From an uncultured Clostridia bacterium (GTDB lineage Bacteria; Bacillota; Clostridia; TANB77; CAG-508), in assembly GCA_948857205.1 (NCBI GenBank), contig CAQPRV010000099.1, positions 1 through 20,377 of the forward strand: a stretch of DNA of 20,377 nt, read 5' to 3'. Positions 14,157-20,377 of this stretch are shown here, in pieces; position 1 is the stretch's first letter, and the number at the start of each line of letters is the position of its first letter. A model generated the notes under the pieces. It ran no database searches, was not told where the DNA came from, and saw only the letters and a program-made list of their open reading frames with translations. Both the position numbers and the translations under genes were made by a program.

Positions 14157-15064
14157 AAAATATAATTGGGGTTAGATTTAAAAAGCTAGGAAAAATATAC
14201 TTTTTTAATCCAAAAAACCTAAAAGTAAAAAAAGGCGACAATGTAATAGTTGAAACTTCTCAAGGAGAAGAATATGGTGAAGTAATGATTCCTAATAGGA
14301 TGATTGAAGACGAAAAAATTATAGAACCATTAAGAAAAGTAATTAGAATAGCAAATTATAAAGATCAAAAACTATATGAAGAATGTAGAAAAAAAGAAAA
14401 AGAAGCCTATAAAGTATGCATAAAAAAAATAAAAGAACATAAATTAGATATGAACTTAACAGATGTAGAAATTAAATTTGACAACAGTAAAATATTATTT
14501 TATTTTACAGCAGATGGAAGAATAGACTTTAGAGAACTAGTAAAAGATTTAGCAGCTATATATAAAACAAGAATTGAATTAAGACAAATAGGAGTTAGAG
14601 ATGAAGTAAAAAGAATTGGAGGAAATGGTGTTTGTGGTAGAGAACTCTGTTGTTGTTCGTTTTTAAGTGACTTTGAAACAGTCTCAATAAAAATGGCAAA
14701 AGAGCAGAATATATCATTAAATCCTTCAAAGATATCAGGAAATTGTGGAAGACTAATGTGTTGTCTTAAATATGAAAATAATGTCTATGAAGAAAAAATA
14801 AAAAGATTACCAAATGTTGGAGCGATTGTAAAAACTATTGATGGTCAAGGAGAAGTTGACAATATTGAGACTTTAAAAGAAATAATAAGAGTAAAAATCA
14901 AAGATGGTGATGGATATTTATATAAAAAATATTCTGTTAATGATATAAAAGTTATTAAAGATGTAGAAATGGAAAAATTAGATGAAGAAGAATTAGTACA
15001 TAAAAAAGAATTAGAAGAACTAGAAAAATTACAAGAAAAGGACAAAGAGTTAGAAAATAAATAG
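14153..15064 (+). CDS. ricT: RicT (YaaT), PSP1-domain Fe-S protein of the Y-complex
   Basis: 303 aa from TTG 14153, directly after GGAGG (14141-14145); its first bases overlap the holB stop, which indicates translational coupling. An alternative ATG at 14138 lies before the ribosome site. The PSP1 domain has two cysteine blocks: GVCGRELCCCSF (C161, C166-C168) and GNCGRLMCC (C198, C203, C204). In Bacillus, RicT with RicA and RicF carries [4Fe-4S] clusters and promotes RNase Y-dependent mRNA maturation, competence and sporulation. The last 40 residues are a charged Glu/Lys tail. The ricA and ricF genes are not here. Confidence 0.94.
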   Translation: MKNIIGVRFKKLGKIYFFNPKNLKVKKGDNVIVETSQGEEYGEVMIPNRMIEDEKIIEPLRKVIRIANYKDQKLYEECRKKEKEAYKVCIKKIKEHKLDMNLTDVEIKFDNSKILFYFTADGRIDFRELVKDLAAIYKTRIELRQIGVRDEVKRIGGNGVCGRELCCCSFLSDFETVSIKMAKEQNISLNPSKISGNCGRLMCCLKYENNVYEEKIKRLPNVGAIVKTIDGQGEVDNIETLKEIIRVKIKDGDGYLYKKYSVNDIKVIKDVEMEKLDEEELVHKKELEELEKLQEKDKELENK

Positions 15065-15096
15065 ATGAATTTAAATTGTTTTAGGAGGTGAAGAAA

Positions 15097-15273
15097 ATGG
15101 CATATAAAATAACTGATAAATGTATTTCATGTGGAGCATGTGCAGCTGAATGTCCTGTAGGATGCATTTCACAAGGTGAAGATAAATTTGAAATAGATGC
15201 ATCAGCATGTATATCATGTGGATCATGTGCAGGTGTTTGTCCTGTAGAAGCACCAGTTGAAAGCAATGATTAA
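15097..15273 (+). CDS. 2[4Fe-4S] bacterial ferredoxin
   Basis: 58 aa from ATG 15097, behind AGGAGGTG at 15083-15090; the in-frame GTG at 15088 lies in the ribosome site. Two clusters are laid out as C9-x2-C12-x2-C15-x3-C19-P and C38-x2-C41-x2-C44-x3-C48-P, the classic clostridial low-potential carrier, with one extra cysteine (C23). Such ferredoxins accept electrons from pyruvate:ferredoxin oxidoreductase and pass them to hydrogenase, Rnf and biosynthetic enzymes. It lies 32 nt after ricT with no terminator between, so it is at least partly co-transcribed, and its own terminator follows at 15322. Confidence 0.95.
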   Translation: MAYKITDKCISCGACAAECPVGCISQGEDKFEIDASACISCGSCAGVCPVEAPVESND

Positions 15274-15321
15274 TATACTTATATAAGTGCATCAGAAGAA
15301 GGAAAAAATAAAAAAGATAAG

Positions 15322-15362
15322 AAATCAGTCATAAAATACCTTGTTTTATGACTGATTTTTAA
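15322..15362 (+). terminator. Intrinsic terminator after the ferredoxin gene
   Basis: AAATCAGTCATAAAA (15322-15336) pairs perfectly over 15 bp with TTTTATGACTGATTT (15344-15358), with a 7-nt loop and further T. It is the strongest terminator in the window. Confidence 0.9.
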
Positions 15363-15426
15363 AAATATAAATAAGGTGTAAGCTTTAATAATAAAATATA
15401 TATTATAGAAAGGAAAGATTATATAT

Positions 15427-16530
15427 ATGCAAGAAGAAAACAAAGAAAATGAAGGAAAAGAAGACTTTCAAATAATAAATAATAATGATGTGCAGGAAAA
15501 TGAGAAAGAAATAAAAACAACAAACAAAAAAAGCATTTTGTTAAATTTTCTATTAATATTCATAATCTGTATAGGATTACTAGTATATATGATAAAAGTA
15601 GATGGAATTGACAACATAATAAAGGTATTAGTCAAAGTAGACTATAGATGGGTAATAGCTGGAATAATATGTTTAATAATACATTGGATATGTGAAGGGC
15701 TAAATTTACATATCCCAATAAAAAGAATCTATAAAGATCAAAAGTTTAAAAACTCTTTTAAAGTAGCAATAATAGGCCAATTATTTAATAATATAACACC
15801 TTTTTCAACAGGTGGTCAACCAATGCAAGCCTATGAATTAAATAAAAAAGGAAGAAGGGTAAGTGATTCCTTATCTTGTATGGCAATGAAATTTGCAATT
15901 ACACAAACAGCATTAGTTACATCAACCTTATTGATAGTACTAATTGAATTTAATTTTTTCAAACAATTAATGCAAAACTACTTATGGGTAGCAATATTAG
16001 GATTTGTAATAAATATTATAGCAATAATATTAGTAATCATAGCAGGAATAAAAAAAGAAATAATAATATATATAACAACACCAATAATAAAATTATTAGG
16101 GAAGATTCATATTATTAAAAACACTGAAGAAACAACAGAGAATTTAAATAAAAGTATAGAAAACTTTGGAAAACAATTTTTAATAATGAAGTCAGAAAAG
16201 AAAATGGTAATAAAAATGTTTATAATAGCAGTTATACAAAGTTTTGCATATTACTCAATAACTTATATGATATATAGAGCTTTTGGAAATAGTGGAATAA
16301 GTTTCTTTCAAATAATACCAACACAAGCTTTCTTATTATTAATAATGACTTTTATACCAACACCTGGATCTGGATTAGGAGCAGAGGGAGGCTTTTACCT
16401 ATTATTTAATTCCATATTCAAAGAAGGAACGATAAATATGTCAATACTATTTTGGAGAATTTACACTTTTTATTTACCAATATTATTTGGATTAATATTT
16501 TTAATTCCAGTAAAAAGAAAAGAAGATTAA
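15427..16530 (+). CDS. UPF0104 / lysylphosphatidylglycerol-synthase-type flippase domain protein
   Basis: 367 aa polytopic membrane protein. A hydrophilic N-terminal tail of about 35 residues (Glu/Asn/Lys) precedes roughly 8 membrane segments, the first two at 37-56 and 75-93. Family hallmarks are PFSTGGQP (residues 125-132) and PTPGSGLGAEGG (from 311), both typical of the LPG_synthase_TM/UPF0104 family to which the MprF flippase half belongs. The C-terminal aminoacyl-transfer domain of full MprF (about 800 aa) is absent, so it cannot by itself make lysyl-phosphatidylglycerol. Members of this length are inferred lipid or lipid-linked transporters. Start ATG 15427 with AAAGGAAAG upstream. I see no good promoter at 15361-15426, so readthrough or a weak promoter may drive it. 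Confidence 0.85.
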   Translation: MQEENKENEGKEDFQIINNNDVQENEKEIKTTNKKSILLNFLLIFIICIGLLVYMIKVDGIDNIIKVLVKVDYRWVIAGIICLIIHWICEGLNLHIPIKRIYKDQKFKNSFKVAIIGQLFNNITPFSTGGQPMQAYELNKKGRRVSDSLSCMAMKFAITQTALVTSTLLIVLIEFNFFKQLMQNYLWVAILGFVINIIAIILVIIAGIKKEIIIYITTPIIKLLGKIHIIKNTEETTENLNKSIENFGKQFLIMKSEKKMVIKMFIIAVIQSFAYYSITYMIYRAFGNSGISFFQIIPTQAFLLLIMTFIPTPGSGLGAEGGFYLLFNSIFKEGTINMSILFWRIYTFYLPILFGLIFLIPVKRKED

Positions 16531-16553
16531 GGAATTTTCCCTAATCTTCTTTT
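16518..16553. terminator. Bidirectional terminator shared by two convergent genes
   Basis: AAAAGAAGATTA (16518-16529) pairs perfectly over 12 bp with TAATCTTCTTTT (16542-16553); inner GG/CC pairs close a short loop. Each arm holds the last codons and stop of one gene, so both proteins end in Lys-Glu-Asp. Confidence 0.85.
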
Positions 16554-17497
16554 AAACTTAAGCTTTCTAAAGCTAATAATTCTTGCCATCTGTTATCTAC
16601 TTCTTTTTGGAACTCTTCTATCATCCACTCATTACCAGGTTTAAACATATGTTTAAACCTTTTTTGTGGTTTAAGAAATTCCTCTATAGGTAATTTTTTT
16701 GCTGGTTTATAATTAACTTTATATTTTCCATTTACTACTTCATATAATGGCCAATAACATGTTTCAACTGCTAATTTATTAATTTGCATTAACATATCTG
16801 TTGGATATCCCCATCCTCTTGGACATGGAGCCAATACATTTAAAAATGCTGGACCTTCTGTATATATAGCTTTTTCAGATTTTTCATATAAGTCTTTAAA
16901 GTTTAAATATCCTACTGTTTGTGCAACATAAGGAATATGATGCCCTACTAATATTTGACTTAAATCCTTTCTAGATTGCATTTTTCCTGGAAGTACTGTT
17001 CCAGCAGGAGATGTTGTTGTGTCTGCAAATTTTGGCGTTGCAGATGAACGTTGGATTCCAGTATTCATATATGCACCATTATCATAACATACATAAACCA
17101 TATCGTGACCACGTTCCATAGCACCTGATAAACTTTGTAGTCCTATATCATAGGTTCCACCATCTCCACCAAAGGCAATAAATTTTGTATCACCATCTTG
17201 AGGTAGTTTTCCTTGCTTTTTCATAGACTGATATGCAGCTTCTGCACCTGATAAAGTAGCAGCTGCACACTCAAAGGCAGTATGTATAAAAGAATCTGTC
17301 CAAGCAGTATATGGATATATGAAGGTTGAAACTTCCATACAACCTGTTGCACCTGCAATTACTGCATGATCTTCAGGTTTTAGGGCTCTCATAATCATTC
17401 TTGCAGCAGGTGGAGCTCCACAACCAGCACACATTCTATGACCAGATGTAAATCTAGAAGGTTTATTTCCTACAACTTCTTTTACATTATAAGGCAT
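16541..17497 (-). CDS. porB: Pyruvate:ferredoxin oxidoreductase, beta (TPP-binding) subunit
   Basis: 318 aa from ATG 17497, with a GAAAGGAAGGTG site just before it; a GTG at 17506 falls inside that site. It is the thiamine-diphosphate subunit of the four-subunit complex that converts pyruvate, CoA and oxidised ferredoxin to acetyl-CoA, CO2 and reduced ferredoxin. The TPP/Mg motif is GGDGG (D112), continuing to CYDNGAYMNTG. Four cysteines for the proximal [4Fe-4S] cluster are visible: C23 and C26 (MCAGCG), C53 (GATGCME) and C225 (APCPRGWG). The length matches short-type beta subunits. The start overlaps the porA stop by 11 nt, so translation is coupled. Another 2-oxoacid substrate is possible, but these motifs fit the pyruvate type best. 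Confidence 0.93.
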   Translation of the reverse strand: MPYNVKEVVGNKPSRFTSGHRMCAGCGAPPAARMIMRALKPEDHAVIAGATGCMEVSTFIYPYTAWTDSFIHTAFECAAATLSGAEAAYQSMKKQGKLPQDGDTKFIAFGGDGGTYDIGLQSLSGAMERGHDMVYVCYDNGAYMNTGIQRSSATPKFADTTTSPAGTVLPGKMQSRKDLSQILVGHHIPYVAQTVGYLNFKDLYEKSEKAIYTEGPAFLNVLAPCPRGWGYPTDMLMQINKLAVETCYWPLYEVVNGKYKVNYKPAKKLPIEEFLKPQKRFKHMFKPGNEWMIEEFQKEVDNRWQELLALESLSLKED

Positions 17498-18689
17498 TAT
17501 TTTCACCTTCCTTTCTTAAACCAAAATATCTATATGGATTTTCTACTTTTCCATTTTTAGCTATTTCTAATAATTCTATATAAACTTTTTCTATATCATC
17601 TGCTTTTGTGTCTCTACCACCAATACCATAAACATAATTTACTGCTGGTACATTTTTTTGATTTACATACATACTAGAAACAACATCTTCAAATAAGGCT
17701 CCTCCAGCAGCATTTAAAGAGTCAGCTTTATCAAATATTGCTATAGCTTTTAAATGTCCTAAAGCTTCTGCAATTTCCTCAGCTGGAAATGGTCTATAAA
17801 CACGAACTTTTAATAGACCAGCTTTAATTCCTTGTTCTCTTAACTTATTTACTACATATTTTGTTGTACCTGCTGTAGAGTTCATACATACAACTGCAAC
17901 TTCTGCGTCTTCTAATTTATATTCTTCAAAGAATCCATATTTTCGCCCAGTCATTTTTTCAAAGTCTTTTGCAACTTCTAATATAACTTTTTTAGCATTT
18001 TTCATTGCTTGTGCTTGTTGTGCTTTATGTTCAAATAAATAACTTTGGACATCTAGTGGACCAACTGCAATTGGTTCTTTTTTATTTAATAGAAAATGTT
18101 CAGGATGATATTCACCTACAAATTCTTTTACTTTATCGTCTTCTTCAAGTTCAATATTTTCAATAGAGTGTGATGTAATAAAACCATCTTGACATATCAT
18201 TAAAGGTAGCATAACATCTTTGTGCTCTGCAATTCTATGTGCCATTAAGGTGTTATCATAGGCTTCTTGGTTGTTTTCAGAAAATAACATTATCCATCCA
18301 GAATCTCTAACACCCATCGCATCTGAATGATCATTATGTATGTTTAATGGACCTGATACAGCTCTATTTACCAAAGATAATACTATTGGTAGTCTTAAAC
18401 TTGATGCTATATAAATCATTTCCCACATTAATGATAATCCGTTTGCTGATGTTGCAGTCATTGCTCTTGCACCAGCTGCTTGTGCACCAATACATGCAGA
18501 CATTGCACTATGTTCACTTTCTACTGCTACGAATTCTGTGTCAACAGTTCCATTGGCAACAAAGGTTGAAAAGTATTGTGGTATTTCTGTTGATGGTGTT
18601 ATTGGAAAGGCTGCAACTACATCTGGATTAATTTGTTTCATGGCAGTTGCTGCTGCTTCGTTACCACTTAATCTTTCTCTTATACTCAT
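17487..18689 (-). CDS. porA: Pyruvate:ferredoxin oxidoreductase, alpha subunit
   Basis: 400 aa from ATG 18689 with AAGGAG seven bases upstream. It contributes the pyrimidine-binding half of the TPP active site. Motifs: FPITPSTEIPQ (about residues 28-38), ESEHSAMSACIGAQAAGARA, TSANGLSLMWE, and NRAVSGPLNIHNDHSD followed by RDSGWIMLF, all typical of Por alpha. The C-terminal half holds the transketolase-C-like domain (VRVYRPFPAEEIAEAL) that shapes CoA binding. The length (about 400 aa) is normal for the four-subunit form. It lies 48 nt after porD and overlaps porB. Codon use is more T-ending than in the plus-strand genes. Confidence 0.94.
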   Translation of the reverse strand: MSIRERLSGNEAAATAMKQINPDVVAAFPITPSTEIPQYFSTFVANGTVDTEFVAVESEHSAMSACIGAQAAGARAMTATSANGLSLMWEMIYIASSLRLPIVLSLVNRAVSGPLNIHNDHSDAMGVRDSGWIMLFSENNQEAYDNTLMAHRIAEHKDVMLPLMICQDGFITSHSIENIELEEDDKVKEFVGEYHPEHFLLNKKEPIAVGPLDVQSYLFEHKAQQAQAMKNAKKVILEVAKDFEKMTGRKYGFFEEYKLEDAEVAVVCMNSTAGTTKYVVNKLREQGIKAGLLKVRVYRPFPAEEIAEALGHLKAIAIFDKADSLNAAGGALFEDVVSSMYVNQKNVPAVNYVYGIGGRDTKADDIEKVYIELLEIAKNGKVENPYRYFGLRKEGENNAL

Positions 18690-18737
18690 AATTTTTCTCC
18701 TTTTCTTTATTTATTATTTTAAAGTATAAAGTTATTT

Positions 18738-19028
18738 TTATTCTTCTTTCATCTCAATAGCATTAAAAGGACAGGTTTTTGCACAAACGCCACATCCTTT
18801 ACAGTAATCGTAATTAAAGTCTTTTCTTAAGCCTTCTTTAGTTACTGGTATTGCATCATCTGGACAAACAGGGAAACATAAACCACATTGTTTACATTTT
18901 TCACTTAAAAAAACAGGTTTTACACTTCTCCAATCTCCAGTTTTAAATTCTTTCGCATTACCAGCTTGATATATATCACCGCCAGGAGTTAATTGTTCCA
19001 TAGGTGTGTTAGGATTAATTGTATTCAT
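18738..19028 (-). CDS. porD: Pyruvate:ferredoxin oxidoreductase, delta (2[4Fe-4S]) subunit
   Basis: 96 aa ferredoxin-like subunit that carries electrons from the TPP site to external ferredoxin. Start ATG 19028, within the ATGA overlap with the porC stop; AAAGGAGG lies inside the end of porC. The two cluster motifs are C45-KQ-C48-GL-C51-FPV-C55-P and C76-KG-C79-GV-C82-AKT-C86-P. A 44-residue N-terminal extension precedes them (with TGDWRSVKPVF), as is normal for PorD. All eight ligands are present. Confidence 0.94.
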   Translation of the reverse strand: MNTINPNTPMEQLTPGGDIYQAGNAKEFKTGDWRSVKPVFLSEKCKQCGLCFPVCPDDAIPVTKEGLRKDFNYDYCKGCGVCAKTCPFNAIEMKEE

Positions 19029-19603
19029 ATTTTTTTAACCTCCTTTAATGCCATTTCTAATGCTTTCATGTTACCTTCAATAACTTCAGGTTTTTTAGCA
19101 AATTTATGTTTAAAAGATCCTTTCATGTCTTCAAGTAATGCTTCGTCTGACATAATTCCACTTACTTTTACAATAGATGCAAGCATTGGTGTGTTTGGAA
19201 AATATTTTCCTAGTGTTTGTTCAGATATTTTTCTGGCATCTATTGTGTAAATAGATCCTTTGTAATCTTTTAATACTTCTTTTAAATAGTTAGCAGGTTT
19301 TGTGGTGTTGATTATTATTGCACCAGTTTCTTTTAGACCAGCTGTCACTTTAACAGATTCTAAAAGTGTATCATCAACTACAACAACATAGTCTGGTTCA
19401 TAAATGTTACTATGAATTGTTATTGGTGAACTACTAATTCTGTTATATGCTGTTATAGGTGCACCCATTCTTTCAGGACCATATTCAGGAAATCCTTGAA
19501 TGTATTTTCCTGTGTTAAATGCTGCATCAGCAAGTAAAAGTGACGCTGTTTTGGCACCTTGACCGCCTCTACCATGCCATCTTATTTCTATTAAGTTATC
19601 CAT
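19025..19603 (-). CDS. porC: Pyruvate:ferredoxin oxidoreductase, gamma subunit
   Basis: 192 aa, first gene of the operon. Start ATG 19603 with GGAGG about a dozen bases upstream. The family opening IRWHGRGGQGAKTAS is clear (residues about 7-21), followed by QGFPEYGPERMGAPITAYNR, EPDYVVVVDDTLL and the C-terminal LGKYFPNTPMLASI. The order gamma-delta-alpha-beta is the one seen in Thermotoga and in archaeal Por operons. Genes overlap or sit tightly, so subunits are probably made in equal amounts from the promoter at 19642-19670. Confidence 0.93.
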   Translation of the reverse strand: MDNLIEIRWHGRGGQGAKTASLLLADAAFNTGKYIQGFPEYGPERMGAPITAYNRISSSPITIHSNIYEPDYVVVVDDTLLESVKVTAGLKETGAIIINTTKPANYLKEVLKDYKGSIYTIDARKISEQTLGKYFPNTPMLASIVKVSGIMSDEALLEDMKGSFKHKFAKKPEVIEGNMKALEMALKEVKKI

Positions 19604-19641
19604 GTTATTTATTAGCCTCCTTTATTTAATTTTATGGCTTT

Positions 19642-19670
19642 AGTATATTCCTATTTAAGGCTGATGTCAA
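19642..19670 (-). promoter_or_regulatory. Promoter of the porCDAB operon
   Basis: On the minus strand: a perfect TTGACA (19670-19665), a 17-nt spacer and TATACT (19647-19642), about 40 nt before the porC start. It is among the best consensus matches in the window and fits a highly expressed operon. Confidence 0.8.
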
Positions 19671-19745
19671 TAGAAAAGTAGTGATGCTATTAAGCAATTA
19701 CCAAAGGCAAAATTTTATAAATTTAAAAGGATTGTCTAACAACAC

Positions 19746-19773
19746 TTTACAAATTCAAAATATTTGTTATAAT
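19746..19773 (+). promoter_or_regulatory. Promoter of the gene at 19807
   Basis: TTTACA (19746-19751), 16-nt spacing, and TATAAT (19768-19773) with an extended TG at 19765-19766. It is divergent from the por promoter. Confidence 0.65.
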
Positions 19774-19806
19774 AGTTTTATAAAAAAAAAGAAAGGGGTC
19801 AAAAAA

Positions 19807-20377
19807 ATGAAAGGAAAATCAAAAATAGGAAGTATTATAGGAGGAATCATATTAATAATAGCATTAATAGTAGGATATTTCTACATAAATGATGCAAATC
19901 AAAAAACAAAAATAGTAGAAGAATTTACACAAATTGAAAAAATGTCAAAAGCATCAGATTTCAGTATGGAAAAACTAAATGAAAAAACAAGCAACATAGT
20001 AACAAGTGGAAAATATGCAAAAGTAGAAAAAGCAGCAAAAAACTTTGCATCAGACATATTTAGAGTAGCCTTTGAAATTAGAGACATATTAGGAGACGAA
20101 AAAATACAAAAAGTTTTAACAGCAGACAACTACGAAGCAGATGGACCAGAATTTGCAGAAACAAAACAATACTTAAGTGATACAAAAACAAAATTAGAAG
20201 ACTTAAAAACACAAATGGTAGAATTCCTAAAAGAAGAAAAAATCAATTCATACATAGAAGCAGAAACAAAAGATTCATCATCTATTGAATTATACAGAGA
20301 ATTACTAAAAAAAGACATACAAATGTCAGATTCACAAAAAAAAGAATTAGAAACATCTATAGATAAAGTAATATCTA
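19807..20377 (+). CDS. Membrane-anchored helical protein, 3' end missing
   Basis: The frame runs from ATG 19807 (GAAAGGGGT site 7-15 nt upstream) to the window edge without a stop, giving 190 visible residues. Residues about 6-24 are a hydrophobic segment (IGSIIGGIILIIALIVGYFY) after a short Lys-rich start: an uncleaved N-terminal anchor or signal, with the rest outside by the positive-inside rule. The remainder is charged and helical, without cysteine or a recognisable motif (examples: EKAAKNFASDIFRVAFEIRD, ETKQYLSDTKTKLEDLKTQM). I do not recognise the family. It is transcribed divergently from the por operon with its own promoter. Further domains may lie beyond the edge. Confidence 0.8.
   Translation, partial: MKGKSKIGSIIGGIILIIALIVGYFYINDANQKTKIVEEFTQIEKMSKASDFSMEKLNEKTSNIVTSGKYAKVEKAAKNFASDIFRVAFEIRDILGDEKIQKVLTADNYEADGPEFAETKQYLSDTKTKLEDLKTQMVEFLKEEKINSYIEAETKDSSSIELYRELLKKDIQMSDSQKKELETSIDKVIS

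Noticed and set aside
15081..15292. Minus-strand frames opposite the ferredoxin gene
   Set aside because: They are shadows of the cysteine-rich ferredoxin, with no start signal. The plus-strand frame has AGGAGGTG and all eight cluster cysteines.
1..20377. tRNA or rRNA genes, CRISPR arrays, insertion sequences, phage genes, origin
   Set aside because: I looked on both strands and saw no cloverleaf with a T-arm GTTCRA, no spaced identical repeats, no transposase or integrase motifs and no DnaA-box cluster.

Overview
The window is about 20.4 kb of very AT-rich DNA with dense, mostly short-spaced genes. It uses Shine-Dalgarno sites of the AAAGGAGG type and sigma-A-like promoters. Codons are strongly A/T-ending (AGA, ATA, TTA, GGA). 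TGA is used as a stop (holB, porC) and tryptophan is TGG, so the standard bacterial code applies and not the mycoplasma code. RNase J, RicT, a TTG-started signal peptidase and a four-subunit pyruvate:ferredoxin oxidoreductase together point to a strictly anaerobic low-GC Firmicute, probably an uncultured gut-type member of the Clostridia. The lineage is an inference; no rRNA or tRNA gene is present.

Layout. Positions 1-1025 hold the 3' part of a large protein ending in a formylglycine-generating-enzyme-like (FGE) fold. A promoter, a structured leader and RNase J (rnj, 1474-3369) follow. Next come two overlapping reading frames (3556-4453) that look like one coiled-coil protein split by a one-base shift in an A-run. 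A leader of about 270 nt with four successive hairpins and a 28-codon reading frame precedes smc (4844-8398). A convergent XRE regulator (8434-8829) faces smc. Then come a TetR regulator and a long-chain acyl-CoA ligase in one unit (9104-11409), an unrecognised helical protein (11662-12504) behind a phased TGTA array, and a four-gene run lepB-holB-ricT-ferredoxin (12620-15273). A polytopic UPF0104/LPG-synthase-type membrane protein (15427-16530) converges on the porCDAB operon (19603 down to 16541, minus strand). A membrane-anchored protein starts at 19807 and runs off the end.

Function. Most of the window is housekeeping: RNA decay (RNase J, RicT), chromosome organisation (SMC), replication (clamp-loader delta prime), protein export (signal peptidase I), lipid activation (TetR plus acyl-CoA ligase) and central anaerobic energy metabolism (Por complex, with a small 2[4Fe-4S] ferredoxin as a plausible electron acceptor). 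I see no phage, insertion sequence, CRISPR array or defence island. The parts least explained by known genes are the smc leader, the rnj leader, the split coiled-coil gene and the phased TGTA array before 11662.
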